A DNA stretch of 64,000 nt. Origin: Deltaproteobacteria bacterium (GTDB lineage: Bacteria > Desulfobacterota > Desulfobulbia > Desulfobulbales > JAGXFP01). This document shows, piece after piece, positions 53,032 to 61,985 of the stretch. Position numbers and translations under genes: made by a program. The stretch is from positions 1 through 64,000 of the forward strand of contig JAGVGT010000094.1 in the NCBI GenBank assembly GCA_020056965.1, written 5' to 3'. How positions within the stretch are numbered: the stretch's first letter is position 1; every line of letters starts with the position of its first letter. Under the pieces are notes generated by a model. That model was not told the DNA's origin. It did not search any database and saw nothing but the letters and a program-made list of their open reading frames with translations.

Positions 53032-54915
53032 CTACATAGAATCACCGAGGAGCTCTGGCAGAAAGGTGCTCAGCCAAGGTACGTATGAGACGAGGAGAAC
53101 ACCAACGAGGAGGATGGCGATCAGAGGCAGGACAGAGCGGATCACCTCGGGCATGGGCTTGTTGAACCGATAGGATGAGAGGAAAAGATTGATGCCTACT
53201 GGCGGGGTGAGGAAACCCAGTTCCAGGTTGGTCAGGAAGATGATGCCCAGGTGAATCGGATCCATGCCGAACTCTACCCCGATGGGGATAATCAAGGGGG
53301 CGACCACCACGATGGCCGAGTAGATATCCATGATGCAGCCCACCACCAGCAGGAGCAGGTTGAGGCAGAGAATCATCGCCCACTGGGAATGGATGAATTG
53401 CCGAGCCCACTCCACCATCAGTTCCGGCACGTTGGCCGTCAGAAGGTAGTCCGAAAAGCCCATGGCCACCCCGAGGATCAGCAAAACCCCGCCGACCAGC
53501 AGCGAGCACTCCACCATGACCTTCGGCACTTCCCGGAAGATGCCCAGATCCCTGTGCACCACGACCTGTATGACCAAGGTGTAAAGCACGGTTATGGCCG
53601 CCGCCTCGACCTGGGTCGCCAACCCGCTGAACAGGGCGATTAGCGCCACCACCGGCACCAGCAGCTCCCATTTGGCCGCCCAGAAGGCGGATCGGAGTGG
53701 GATTGCCGGGGTGCGTGCCGTGCCGTCTTCTGGACGAACGAGCCTTGCCGCCTTGGTGGCGCCCCGTTCGTCTGAGATGATACCCCAGCCGACGACCATC
53801 GCCAGAAGCAAGAGCCCCGGCAGCAAGCCCCCGAGAAACATTTGCCGCACCGAGATCTCGGTGCCCACCTGAGTGGCCATTACCGCATAGAGAATCACCG
53901 GCAGGCTGGGCGGGAAAAGCAGCCCCAGAGAACCGGCGCCGGTGATGAAGCCCAAGGCGCGGCTTTCGGAATAACGCGCCTCAAGCAGGACGGGCATCAG
54001 CAGGCCACCGAGGGCCAGGATGGTAACGCCGGAGGCCCCGGTGAAGGCGGTGAACAGGGCACAAACCACCGCCGCGGCGATGGCGGGGCCGCCGCGCACT
54101 GCGCCGAAAAGGGCATCGAAGAGGGTCACCAGTCGCCGGGAGGCGTTACCCTCGGCCAGCAGATAGCCGACCAGGGTGAAGAGCGGAATCATCGGCAGGG
54201 TGGGCTCCACCGTCAGCCGGTACTGGTTGATGGCAATCATGGCGATGGGCTGGCCGCTGGACCAGAAGAGGATCAGAGCGGCGCCGCCGATGGCGGTGAA
54301 GATGGGGGCGCCCAAGACAATGGCCAGCAGCAGGGCGAACAGGGCCGGTATGGCCAAGGTCTCGGGCGGCACCACGTTCTGTACCCCGACTCCGAGCAGC
54401 AACAAGACCAGGGCAGCGGCCAGGGTCCGGCCACCCCAGGTCGATGATGCGGCCAGCCAGAGCCGATAGGCCACCAGGGTGAAACCTACCGGCAGGACCA
54501 GCAGGACCGGCCAGAGGGGCAGAGCGCCGATCAGCAAATCCTCAGAGGCCCTTTTGGCCAGGATAAAATGGAGGCTGCCGATCAGGAGAAAGATTGTCAC
54601 CATGGTGGCGAAGGCGTTGGCGTAGATCTGGGCCGTCGCCCGCCACACCCCTTTCAGGTAGCGGGTTAGTGAGGAGAGGGTCAAGAGCTTGGACTGCCGA
54701 GCCGCCACCGCGCTGCCCAGCATGGCCACGTACAGCACCAGATGCTGGACAAACATGATGGAGCCCGGGATGCCAAGGTCAAACGCCTTGCGGAACAGGC
54801 TCTCGCCCAGGGGTAGAATGATGATGAGGGCAATGGCCAGGCAGACCAGAAAATCCTCGCTGCGGGCCAGGAGCGAGGCCGGGCGGCTAAGGGTCTCAGT
54901 TTTTCTTGCTTCCAC
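53032..54915 (-). CDS. TRAP transporter fused permease (DctQ-DctM type)
   Basis: 627 residues. The N-terminal ~170 residues form the four-helix small DctQ-like subunit (A-I-A-L-I-I-I-L-P-L-G-E-S-L-F). The rest is the 12-helix DctM-like permease, with G-G-A-A-L-I-L-F-W, P-L-F-T-L-V-G-Y-L-L-A-E-G, F-T-A-F-T-G-A-S-G-V-T and the terminal F-L-T-P-P-V-G-I-N-L-F-L-S-S. TRAP permeases import organic acids or similar solutes with sodium. The start at 54915 overlaps the solute-binding gene by 20 nt. Substrate cannot be assigned. Confidence 0.9.
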   Translation of the reverse strand: MEARKTETLSRPASLLARSEDFLVCLAIALIIILPLGESLFRKAFDLGIPGSIMFVQHLVLYVAMLGSAVAARQSKLLTLSSLTRYLKGVWRATAQIYANAFATMVTIFLLIGSLHFILAKRASEDLLIGALPLWPVLLVLPVGFTLVAYRLWLAASSTWGGRTLAAALVLLLLGVGVQNVVPPETLAIPALFALLLAIVLGAPIFTAIGGAALILFWSSGQPIAMIAINQYRLTVEPTLPMIPLFTLVGYLLAEGNASRRLVTLFDALFGAVRGGPAIAAAVVCALFTAFTGASGVTILALGGLLMPVLLEARYSESRALGFITGAGSLGLLFPPSLPVILYAVMATQVGTEISVRQMFLGGLLPGLLLLAMVVGWGIISDERGATKAARLVRPEDGTARTPAIPLRSAFWAAKWELLVPVVALIALFSGLATQVEAAAITVLYTLVIQVVVHRDLGIFREVPKVMVECSLLVGGVLLILGVAMGFSDYLLTANVPELMVEWARQFIHSQWAMILCLNLLLLVVGCIMDIYSAIVVVAPLIIPIGVEFGMDPIHLGIIFLTNLELGFLTPPVGINLFLSSYRFNKPMPEVIRSVLPLIAILLVGVLLVSYVPWLSTFLPELLGDSM

Positions 54916-55933
54916 GATACTCCTTAAGCAGGGACTCTACCCTGTCGAAGGTTTCGGCCGGCACCAGATTACCCCGGATCTTCGGGAAGATCCGGGCCAT
55001 TGCCTGCTGCCATTCCTCCTGCTCCTTAGGCGTTGGGGTGTGGATCTGCAACCCCTGTTTTTTCTGCATTACCGCCACGGCCTCATCGTTTTCACGGCGG
55101 CCGTCCCGCCTGATTTCCCGACCGGTTTCGGCAGCGGCGGCCAGTAGCGCATCGCGTAACTGGGGCGGCACCTTTTCCCAACTCTTGGATCGGATCACCA
55201 CTCCCCCGACGAACGGCCCCCAGTTGATCGTCAGCATATGTTTGGCCACGCTGCTGAACTGGGCGGCATTGGCGGCGAAGGGCGGCGAAGGGATGGCGTC
55301 GATGATGCCGGTGGTCAGACCGGAGAGGATGTCATTGGGCTCCAGCGGCACCGGGGTGGTTCCCCACTCCTTCATCAGCTCCAACTGGTCGAAAAAACCG
55401 GACCAGACGAAAACCTTCATCCGTTTCAGGTCGGCCGGGTGGACCATGGGGGCCACGGAAAAAAACCGGGTCCAGCCGACGTCGGTCCAACAAAGGATCT
55501 TATAGCCCTTCTGTTCCATGCCCTGCGCCAGTTCCGGCCCCAGCCGCTCCATGACATAATCGACTTCCTCCAGGTTGCGATAGACCAGGGGAATACTGTT
55601 GAGGCCGGCGGCCGCCCGGTTGATGTGGATGAGGCCGCTGGCGGTGATCAGGGAGGCGTCGATGCCGCCCACCCCCATCTTGTCGATGATGGCCGCCTCG
55701 CCGCCGGCCCGGTAACTGCCGATGACCGTGAGCTTCACTTGGCCGCTGCTGATTTTTTCCCACTTCTCGGCCAGCCTGAGCAGGGCCAGATAGGGGGTGC
55801 TGCCGGTGGGCGCCAGGGTCACCAGTTTGATCTTGACCACCGAGCCGGTAACACTGTCCGCGGCCCGGCATACTCCGGTTGCCACGGCCAGGCCGAGCAA
55901 GGCGAATAGTCCCAGAGCTCGTAATATTTGCAT
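54896..55933 (-). CDS. TRAP transporter solute-binding protein (DctP family)
   Basis: 345 residues with a signal peptide (ending C-R-A-A) and AAGGAG before the ATG at 55933. The segments L-A-P-T-G-S-T-P-Y, G-S-Y-R-A-G-G-E-A-A-I-I-D-K and W-T-D-V-G-W-T-R-F-F are of DctP proteins. The conserved arginine that normally contacts the carboxylate should be within K-R-M-K-V-F-V-W. It is periplasmic and pairs with the permease downstream. The variant is the type found with a TatT component (see next gene). Confidence 0.9.
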   Translation of the reverse strand: MQILRALGLFALLGLAVATGVCRAADSVTGSVVKIKLVTLAPTGSTPYLALLRLAEKWEKISSGQVKLTVIGSYRAGGEAAIIDKMGVGGIDASLITASGLIHINRAAAGLNSIPLVYRNLEEVDYVMERLGPELAQGMEQKGYKILCWTDVGWTRFFSVAPMVHPADLKRMKVFVWSGFFDQLELMKEWGTTPVPLEPNDILSGLTTGIIDAIPSPPFAANAAQFSSVAKHMLTINWGPFVGGVVIRSKSWEKVPPQLRDALLAAAAETGREIRRDGRRENDEAVAVMQKKQGLQIHTPTPKEQEEWQQAMARIFPKIRGNLVPAETFDRVESLLKEYRGSKKN

Positions 55934-55948
55934 GTGACACCCTCTCCT

Positions 55949-56929
55949 TCAGTCAATAAACAGTTTATCCAGACGTCCCAGCAACCACCGGGCGCGACGC
56001 TGGGCAAGGACGTTGGCCAACCTGGTCTCCGGGGCAAGCTCGGGATCGACCCAGAGGGCCTGCCACACCAGCTGGAGGAATTCCGGCTTATCCTGGTTGG
56101 CCAGGGCCACGGACTCGGCCAAGGCCAGGTAGGGAGCCGCCTGCCTGCCGCCGGTTAACTCCACGGCCCGGGCGAAATGGCGGCGCGCCCTCTCTTCTGG
56201 CCGACCGCTCCTACCCACCCGGTTCATTTCATAGGTGATGAGAAAGGTGTGGAGGCCGCCGCGGTCGTGGTCCGGTTCCAGTGCCTCGGCCCGGTCGATC
56301 AGGGCGTCAACGCAGGGCAGGTCGGCGACCAGGTCGTTATCCTTGCCGGCGGCAATGGCACCGGCCCAGGAAATGGCGGTCCAATAGAGGGCCGGCACCT
56401 CTTCCCGGTCGGCCAGGTTGCGGACGGCCAGGGACGGGTCGAGTCGTAAAAGATTGGTGATGCCGGGATGACGCACCTCAAGGGCGCGCAGCCCGTAATC
56501 CCGCGCCCGCAGAAAGAGGCGTTTGCCGCGACCGCGCAATTCGCCGACCCGGCTAATCTCGCCGTCCTCCGCCGCCTCCGCATCCTGCATGACAAAGGCA
56601 TAGGCATACTGGGTAAAACCCCGGGAACAGGCAAGAAGCAGCGCTTCCTGCCGGGGATTTTCCGTCAGCAGGCCTTCCATTAACTTGAGGCCGAAGGGCA
56701 CCGCCGCTCGGACCAGTTCAGGATCGTTGTCTGCCGCAAAGGTCGAGCCGCTGGCCGCAATTGCTTCACCAAAGCGGTCTGCGGCGGCGCTCTGCAAAGA
56801 ACAGCCGGTGTTCAGGAGAGCCAGGGGCAACAGCGGCAGAAGGAGGCAAACCAGAGTGGTTCGGGTCCTGGCAAAGTTATCTATGCTGATGGTGCCACCC
56901 CATGTTTGGCTACTTGATAATTCCGGCAA
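55949..56929 (-). CDS. TRAP transporter-associated TatT-type lipoprotein
   Basis: About 326 residues. The called start at 56929 is TTG and no ATG fits, so the true start is uncertain. The hydrophobic leader ends L-N-T-G-C, a lipobox. The mature part is helical with TPR-like pairs (L-L-T-E-N-P-R-Q-E-A-L-L-L-A-C-S-R-G, later A-L-Y-W-T-A-I-S-W-A), as in the TatT (T-component) family of TRAP transporters. It is a periplasmic trimeric lipoprotein in known cases. First gene of the three-gene TRAP operon, 15 nt before the solute-binding gene. Confidence 0.85.
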   Translation of the reverse strand: MPELSSSQTWGGTISIDNFARTRTTLVCLLLPLLPLALLNTGCSLQSAAADRFGEAIAASGSTFAADNDPELVRAAVPFGLKLMEGLLTENPRQEALLLACSRGFTQYAYAFVMQDAEAAEDGEISRVGELRGRGKRLFLRARDYGLRALEVRHPGITNLLRLDPSLAVRNLADREEVPALYWTAISWAGAIAAGKDNDLVADLPCVDALIDRAEALEPDHDRGGLHTFLITYEMNRVGRSGRPEERARRHFARAVELTGGRQAAPYLALAESVALANQDKPEFLQLVWQALWVDPELAPETRLANVLAQRRARWLLGRLDKLFID

Positions 56930-57013
56930 TTTTCAGAACGAATTTAAGGCTGGCTGCGGTCGTGCTGACAGAAAATTCGGGCGAATGTTGCCCTGAGCGC
57001 ACCTCCATGCCGC

Positions 57014-58069
57014 TCAAATGCGGTCGCGATGGACGTGGAAGGTCATCACGGCCCCGGTAACGGTGCTGCGGCCGGTGTAAAGAAATATCCCCAACCACAG
57101 GGCTTGGAGCATGAGAAGTACCAGAGGCTGCCAAAGAACAGCGAGACCGGTTTGCACTACGGGGGCCGCCAGCTCGGCGAGAGGCGGCAAGGTGACTATG
57201 GCCAGGGGGCCAACCGCCAAGGCGGCAAGGGCCATGAGTTGATATGCGCTGAGTTTGCCGCCGCCACGATAATCAGCCCGCATGGTTTCGGAGAAAGCCC
57301 GCCAGGCTTGAGATACCGTTAGTGTTAACAGCAATGCCGCGCCAAAATACCCTGCCAGGAAAAGCCAGAGGCCAATCACTCCGGTGGCGATGTATATGGT
57401 TGCGGTCACCGCCTGAATCGGCACCACCGGCACACCTTCCAGACCTGCGGCATAGGCGATTTTTTTGGTTGAGCCCCTGAAGATGAAATGCCATTGGCGG
57501 CAGAGGCGCTGAACCCAGAGGGAAGTGGCGCTGAGCGGTTTTCCGTAACAACAGCCGAAGCTGATACAGGCAAGTCGGCCGATGCCTTCACCGAAGATGT
57601 AGGCCGTGGTTAGAGCCGCCAGGGCCGGCACCAAGGGCACCGTTTCGGCAGGTGATGTCGCCAGCAAGCGGTTAACCGCCAGAACTGCCACCGGCATGAG
57701 CAGCAAACCTACAAAGGAAGCGCCACCGACGGTAAAGGTGTGGCGCTTGCCCTCTACCAGCCGGGCAACTATCCGAGCGGCAGGAACCGCGCCGGCCAAG
57801 ACGATGGAGATCAGGCCGATAATCATGTGCAGAGGCAGCCCAAGGGCGGTAAGCATCACCAAAAAGAGGGCGACTGCAAAAGTGGTTCCGGAGGCAAAAA
57901 GGAAACCATAAGTGGTCAGGTTGGTCCCATGCCATTGGCCATGCTTGTCACGACTGAGCGGGACCGCAGCCAGGATTTGCCAGCGCTCACGGGGCAAAAC
58001 CTTAAAGCAAACAGCGAGGAGTATTACCAGGCCAATTCCCAGGGTCAGAACAAAGGTCATATTGCTCAT
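57014..58069 (-). CDS. Lgt-like membrane protein (prolipoprotein diacylglyceryl transferase superfamily)
   Basis: 351 residues with about seven or eight transmembrane helices. The segment E-G-I-G-R-L-A-C-I-S-F-G-C-C-Y-G-K-P resembles the G-R-x-G-x-F-x-x-G-C-C-Y-G signature of Lgt-related proteins. True Lgt has the H-G-G-L and R-x-G-N-F motifs with key Arg and His; the first is not seen here. It overlaps the Psd gene by 4 nt and so is likely co-transcribed with it. It may move diacylglycerol from phospholipid to an unknown acceptor. Confidence 0.7.
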   Translation of the reverse strand: MSNMTFVLTLGIGLVILLAVCFKVLPRERWQILAAVPLSRDKHGQWHGTNLTTYGFLFASGTTFAVALFLVMLTALGLPLHMIIGLISIVLAGAVPAARIVARLVEGKRHTFTVGGASFVGLLLMPVAVLAVNRLLATSPAETVPLVPALAALTTAYIFGEGIGRLACISFGCCYGKPLSATSLWVQRLCRQWHFIFRGSTKKIAYAAGLEGVPVVPIQAVTATIYIATGVIGLWLFLAGYFGAALLLTLTVSQAWRAFSETMRADYRGGGKLSAYQLMALAALAVGPLAIVTLPPLAELAAPVVQTGLAVLWQPLVLLMLQALWLGIFLYTGRSTVTGAVMTFHVHRDRI

Positions 58070-59073
58070 ATGTGGTTCTCCCTGGTGGCCAACAGTGAAC
58101 GGACTGCCACCTCAGTTTCCGCCAGGGGCTTGCCGAATCCGGCCGTGAAGCGGCTTTGTACATTCCGGTTATGCATGTTGGCAATGATGTCGGCGGCAAA
58201 GCAAATCCGGCCGGGCTGGAAGAGCAGGACATCGGTGCTGCTCCCCGGCCGGTAGAGGCTCTTGGGTTGACCCTTGCTAAGAAACATCCCGACCGTCACC
58301 GGTTTCGGACAGCTGTAGCGGTCGGAGCTATAGCACTGCACCACCTCGCCGATCATCAGGGCGACCACCTCGACCATCGCCACCAGGCCGACGCCGGTGC
58401 CGCCTGATACATCGGTGTCGATGATTGTCACCACCCGACTGTTCTTGGAGTAGGGGGTGACCATCCCGACTACCGCCCCGGGGTTGCAGGCATGGCAGGT
58501 GCCGTCGATGGTGTAGATATCGAGAACCTCGCCAGACACCGGAACATGGTTGTAGTGGTATTTATCGGGGGTCAAGCGGCAGACGGTGAAGTCGCCGTCG
58601 TCGAAATAGGGCTGCCAGGACTTACCCTCGCCACCGAGGAGTTCCTGCCAGGAAAAAAACTTTTCCTTGAGATAGAGGAGGGAGCCCTGAGCCAGGGACC
58701 CCACCATCAGCCGACAATCAGCTGGGGCGACGATGGTCGCTGCATCCTCCGGCATCGGACGGCATTCCCAGTAGCGAATCCGCCGTTCAAAGATCTTTCT
58801 TGAAGTATTGAGGCGTTCCAGGGGGTCGAGACACTCGGCCAGGTTGACCCCGCATGATTCCAGAAAACGGCGGTTCCCGAGGAGTCTGGCGGTGAGCGGC
58901 AGATCGAAGTTGAGGTAGCCGAGTACGGCCGAGCTATGGCTGCCGGTCAGAGCTCGAAACAGCCACGGCGCGTTCTCACGCACCCGGGAGTAGAGAAAAT
59001 TGACTATATGGTCAGCAAAGAGTTGCTCGGTCATTACCGCGCCACTGAGCCGTTCGACGTACTGGTGGGTCAT
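58066..59073 (-). CDS. psd: Phosphatidylserine decarboxylase family protein
   Basis: 335 residues from the ATG at 59073, chosen because it lies 4-5 nt beyond an AAGGA-like site and because upstream residues are not conserved. The motifs V-T-P-Y-S-K-N-S-R, I-D-T-D-V-S-G-G-T-G and V-E-V-V-A-L-M-I-G are of Psd enzymes. The C-terminal Y-R-P-G-S-S-T-D-V-L-L-F-Q-P-G holds the G-S site where the proenzyme self-cleaves to form the pyruvoyl cofactor. The usual product is phosphatidylethanolamine. The family also includes plant- and archaeal-type members. It sits in an operon with an unknown large protein and an Lgt-like protein. Confidence 0.87.
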   Translation of the reverse strand: MTHQYVERLSGAVMTEQLFADHIVNFLYSRVRENAPWLFRALTGSHSSAVLGYLNFDLPLTARLLGNRRFLESCGVNLAECLDPLERLNTSRKIFERRIRYWECRPMPEDAATIVAPADCRLMVGSLAQGSLLYLKEKFFSWQELLGGEGKSWQPYFDDGDFTVCRLTPDKYHYNHVPVSGEVLDIYTIDGTCHACNPGAVVGMVTPYSKNSRVVTIIDTDVSGGTGVGLVAMVEVVALMIGEVVQCYSSDRYSCPKPVTVGMFLSKGQPKSLYRPGSSTDVLLFQPGRICFAADIIANMHNRNVQSRFTAGFGKPLAETEVAVRSLLATRENHI

Positions 59074-59093
59074 GGTTGAGGTCCTTTTTTTTT

Positions 59094-59121
59094 CGACCAG
59101 TCGGAGTTGTCTAACTGGTCG
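59094..59121 (-). other. Intercistronic hairpin before psd
   Basis: CGACCAGT and ACTGGTCG (59094-59101 and 59114-59121 on the plus strand) are exact reverse complements. On the minus strand, which carries the operon, a run of A follows, so it is not a terminator there. It may affect translation or processing between the 803-residue gene and psd. Confidence 0.4.
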
Positions 59122-59134
59122 GAGGGTGCGATTT

Positions 59135-61546
59135 TCAAGCGGCGGCCGCCACGTCCAAGACAGCAACGCCGGCAGCGAAATGCTCTGCAAGCAGGAGCAG
59201 ATGAATGAGATCCAGTGTGATGGTGGGAGATGGATTGTCCCCCACCTGTTGGCTTCGGCATTCCGCCAGGAAGGCGCCGACTTCTCGGCCTCTGAGGATT
59301 TCACCCAGAGCCTGGCGGGTATCTGCATCTCCCGATTTTGACAGTTCATCAAGGTCGACACCCAGGATGTCGATGGCTTCGCAAAAATGTTTTCGGCTCA
59401 GGTCTTCACGGTAATATTTTTCGGCGGCTCGGTTGAAGTCGTGACCCCTGGCCTTGAGCGGTGAGGACAAGCGCCCAGGGAGGCTGTTGAGTATTTCCTC
59501 TGTCAGCCTCCCGGAAACCTGGAGCCGGGGATTGCGGATCCGGGCTTCGAGATCACTCAGCGTTTCCCCAAGGTCAAGCATTTCGACCAGGTCGGCGCCG
59601 TCCTGGCGCAGCATGGCCAGCAGGCCCAGCTGGAAGGCGGTGGACTTTACCCGGAGGTAACCGGGATAGCGGTGGCTGGCGCGGCTGGACTTGACATGGG
59701 AGAGAATGCGACGCATAAAGCGGTTCGCCGTATCCTGGCGTACGTAAAAAGTGGGAATGCCGATGGCTGTACCGAAGAAGAATTGGCGACGCTCGCTTTC
59801 CACCACCGGCTGATCCGGGATGTCATCGTGGCTGCAAATCCCGTCGGCCATGTATTTGTAGGCCAGGGCCTGCAACAGCATCTGCAGGTTGGTCGCTCCG
59901 CCCAGGTCGCCGGTCAGGTCGGCGAAGAGAGAATAAAAGCGCCCCTCGAAGCCGGAAAAGCCCATGGTCTGGTATTCGCGCGGTTTAATGGGCAGGTAGA
60001 GCGACATCCGACTGTCGAAGACCCCGAGATGTTCGAGATCTGCCTGGAGCTTCTGGTAACTCCCAATTTCCCCGTTTAAAGCCGGGCTCCGTTCGGTGCT
60101 CATCAAGGCGACCAGATAGTCGATCAGGCGAAAATCCGGAACATAATCACCCCGCAATAGGAATATCCGCCGAATCGCCCCGTCAAGCAAGGGCGGGCCA
60201 AAGGGGGTCTGAGGACGGCCGAAGATGCTGTTGTCGGCCTTCTTTTGCCAGCGCCGCCAGAGCATGCGCAGATGGGTGTAATCGAGTTGGTGGGGCAAAA
60301 AGCCCAGCACCCGTTCTGGGTGGAAGTCGGCAAAATCCAGGCGATATGGGGCGGCACTGTAAGTTCCGACAAAGAGCGGCAGGAAATGTTCCATGATTTT
60401 GACGGCCAGATCGGCCAGGTATTTCTCCTGGGGCCGACCGAAACCGGAGCCTGAATCGGCCAGATGCGCAGTCAGGCGGCGACTGCCGAGACTGATGTGG
60501 ACCCCGTTATTGGCAAGGCTGATATTCGAGGTGGTGGGGAGCACCATCAGGTTGCTGGTGATAATTCCGGCTTCCCTCATCTTGGCGACGGCATTCAGGT
60601 GACTGCGGCTCAACACCTCGTGGCAGAGCTTCATGTACTGGTGTTTGCTCTCCCCATGGTTCCAGCCCGACAGGCAGGGACTCATGAACAACTTGCGGTA
60701 GTAGGAATCGGAAATGGCCTCGTTGAGCCGTTTCTGGCGGATCGGCGGATGGGGCGAGAAGAAAATCATCGCCTCCTGGCCATTTTCCTTAAGCCGGTAA
60801 CGCTGATTTGCATGCATGACCAGGAGCTGGGTGAGCAGGTGACGTTTGGCGGTTTCCGCGGCCAGCAAGCGGCCGTTGCCGGTGCTTGGGTGGAGACTTG
60901 AAACGTGGAAGGAATAGGTCTCAGGCGAGGTGTTGTCATTCAGGAAGTGGGCCATCAATCTCTGCCCTGTCCTGAGGATAATCGGGCTGAGCTGATCAGC
61001 TTGACCTATTGCATCGGCCAAGGATAATTTAATCAGGTAGCTGATCGGGATCCGTAGATAGTCCGCCCCGGCCTGATGGGTGAAATAGCGCTCGCGATCA
61101 CTACGCGCCCCGGCCTCTGGCTTGGCCTTGTCGGCCAGCAGATCATGGTCGAGTACGGTCAGTGCGTAGGAGCCGAGTAAGGCGGTGGGAAAACGCACCC
61201 AGGAATTTTCCCAGACTTGATCAGGATTATCGTCAAGATAGCGTTCGAGATCACTCACCACCTTCCGGGAATTATCGCCGGACATGGTGCGACGGAGGGC
61301 ATTGGCAAAGTAATTGGAGGCGAGAATGGTCCTGGGCAGATCTACATCCTCCTTGGTGCCGTGAACCGCCACTTGGAGCTCGCATTCCGATCCGGCCGTG
61401 GTGTCGCCGACCGCGAACGGGAGCGTCTCGATTCGACCGTTCTTGACACCAAGCAGAGCGAGGGACTCGCGCAGGTCAGGCCGGGAAGGTGCGGCCTTGG
61501 GCCATTCTCGCAAGGAGGAGAATACCGGGGGAAAGCTCTTGCTCAT
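59135..61546 (-). CDS. Large protein of unknown function in the psd operon
   Basis: 803 residues, no family recognised. GGAGG precedes the ATG at 61546. No signal peptide or transmembrane helix is evident, so it is probably cytosolic. Notable conserved-looking segments: V-A-V-H-G-T-K-E-D-V-D-L near residue 60, S-N-Y-F-A-N-A-L-R-R, Y-L-R-I-P-I-S-Y-L-I-K-L-S-L, H-V-S-S-L-H-P-S-T-G, H-A-N-Q-R-Y-R-L, S-G-W-N-H-G-E-S-K-H-Q-Y and N-L-M-V-L-P-T-T-S-N-I-S-L-A-N-N-G. Many H, R, N and S residues suggest an enzyme, possibly with phosphate-ester or nucleotide chemistry, but no P-loop was seen. It is the dominant gene of the putative Pho-box-driven minus-strand operon. Confidence 0.6.
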   Translation of the reverse strand: MSKSFPPVFSSLREWPKAAPSRPDLRESLALLGVKNGRIETLPFAVGDTTAGSECELQVAVHGTKEDVDLPRTILASNYFANALRRTMSGDNSRKVVSDLERYLDDNPDQVWENSWVRFPTALLGSYALTVLDHDLLADKAKPEAGARSDRERYFTHQAGADYLRIPISYLIKLSLADAIGQADQLSPIILRTGQRLMAHFLNDNTSPETYSFHVSSLHPSTGNGRLLAAETAKRHLLTQLLVMHANQRYRLKENGQEAMIFFSPHPPIRQKRLNEAISDSYYRKLFMSPCLSGWNHGESKHQYMKLCHEVLSRSHLNAVAKMREAGIITSNLMVLPTTSNISLANNGVHISLGSRRLTAHLADSGSGFGRPQEKYLADLAVKIMEHFLPLFVGTYSAAPYRLDFADFHPERVLGFLPHQLDYTHLRMLWRRWQKKADNSIFGRPQTPFGPPLLDGAIRRIFLLRGDYVPDFRLIDYLVALMSTERSPALNGEIGSYQKLQADLEHLGVFDSRMSLYLPIKPREYQTMGFSGFEGRFYSLFADLTGDLGGATNLQMLLQALAYKYMADGICSHDDIPDQPVVESERRQFFFGTAIGIPTFYVRQDTANRFMRRILSHVKSSRASHRYPGYLRVKSTAFQLGLLAMLRQDGADLVEMLDLGETLSDLEARIRNPRLQVSGRLTEEILNSLPGRLSSPLKARGHDFNRAAEKYYREDLSRKHFCEAIDILGVDLDELSKSGDADTRQALGEILRGREVGAFLAECRSQQVGDNPSPTITLDLIHLLLLAEHFAAGVAVLDVAAAA

Positions 61547-61585
61547 GGGCAGTTACCTCCGATAATGTTTACGGCAGAACCAACC

Positions 61586-61816
61586 TCACCATGCTAAGGC
61601 TGCCGGTGTTTCGCTGAAAACTTTCTGGAAGGTGTGGGATGGACGGTAATCTCTGCTACGGCTCAGAAAATAGGGGCATCTTTCGTGGCTGACCGTGCCG
61701 CAGAGTTGAGCGAGATCACCGACACTGGGAACATAGAGATGGTTGCGGGCGGCGCAGGAGGCAACCGACCAGGTGCTCCCGGTTGTTGAGTAGTTGCGAA
61801 GGTGGAGACATGTCAT
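61586..61816 (-). CDS. Small Cys-rich protein
   Basis: 76 residues from the ATG at 61816 (80 from the ATG at 61828). Cysteine spacing T-C-L-H-L, S-C-A-A-R, L-C-G-T-V and E-R-C-P-Y-F suggests a small metal-binding (probably zinc) fold. The pattern H-x-x-C-P-Y near the end is common in small deltaproteobacterial Cys proteins, from memory. It is the first gene after the putative Pho box 7, 39 nt ahead of the 803-residue gene. No strong ribosome-binding site is visible, so the start is uncertain. Confidence 0.5.
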   Translation of the reverse strand: MTCLHLRNYSTTGSTWSVASCAARNHLYVPSVGDLAQLCGTVSHERCPYFLSRSRDYRPSHTFQKVFSETPAALAW

Positions 61817-61865
61817 GGCGGAACTCATATCGAGATGTTTGCAGTGCTGTTAGTCGCTTAAACTG

Positions 61866-61898
61866 ATGATATCCGTCTGATGTTAGATTGCGGTTAAG
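61866..61898 (-). promoter_or_regulatory. Putative Pho-box promoter 7, minus strand, before the psd operon
   Basis: On the minus strand: CTTAACC (61898 to 61892), 4 nt, TCTAACA (61887 to 61881), 9 nt, then TATCAT (61871 to 61866), matching 5 of 6 -10 bases. CTTAACC is identical to the first repeat of site 3. It is the only site on this strand and sits about 50 nt before the first gene of the minus-strand operon, a position unlikely by chance. A 100-nt stretch between here and the mobile element holds nothing else recognisable. Confidence 0.55.
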
Positions 61899-61985
61899 TT
61901 CTGATGAAATTTTCGTATAGCTAAAAAATATCCCTCAGTAATTTTGATAACTATTTGACTTTACACTGGTTTAGTGGGCGCCTGG

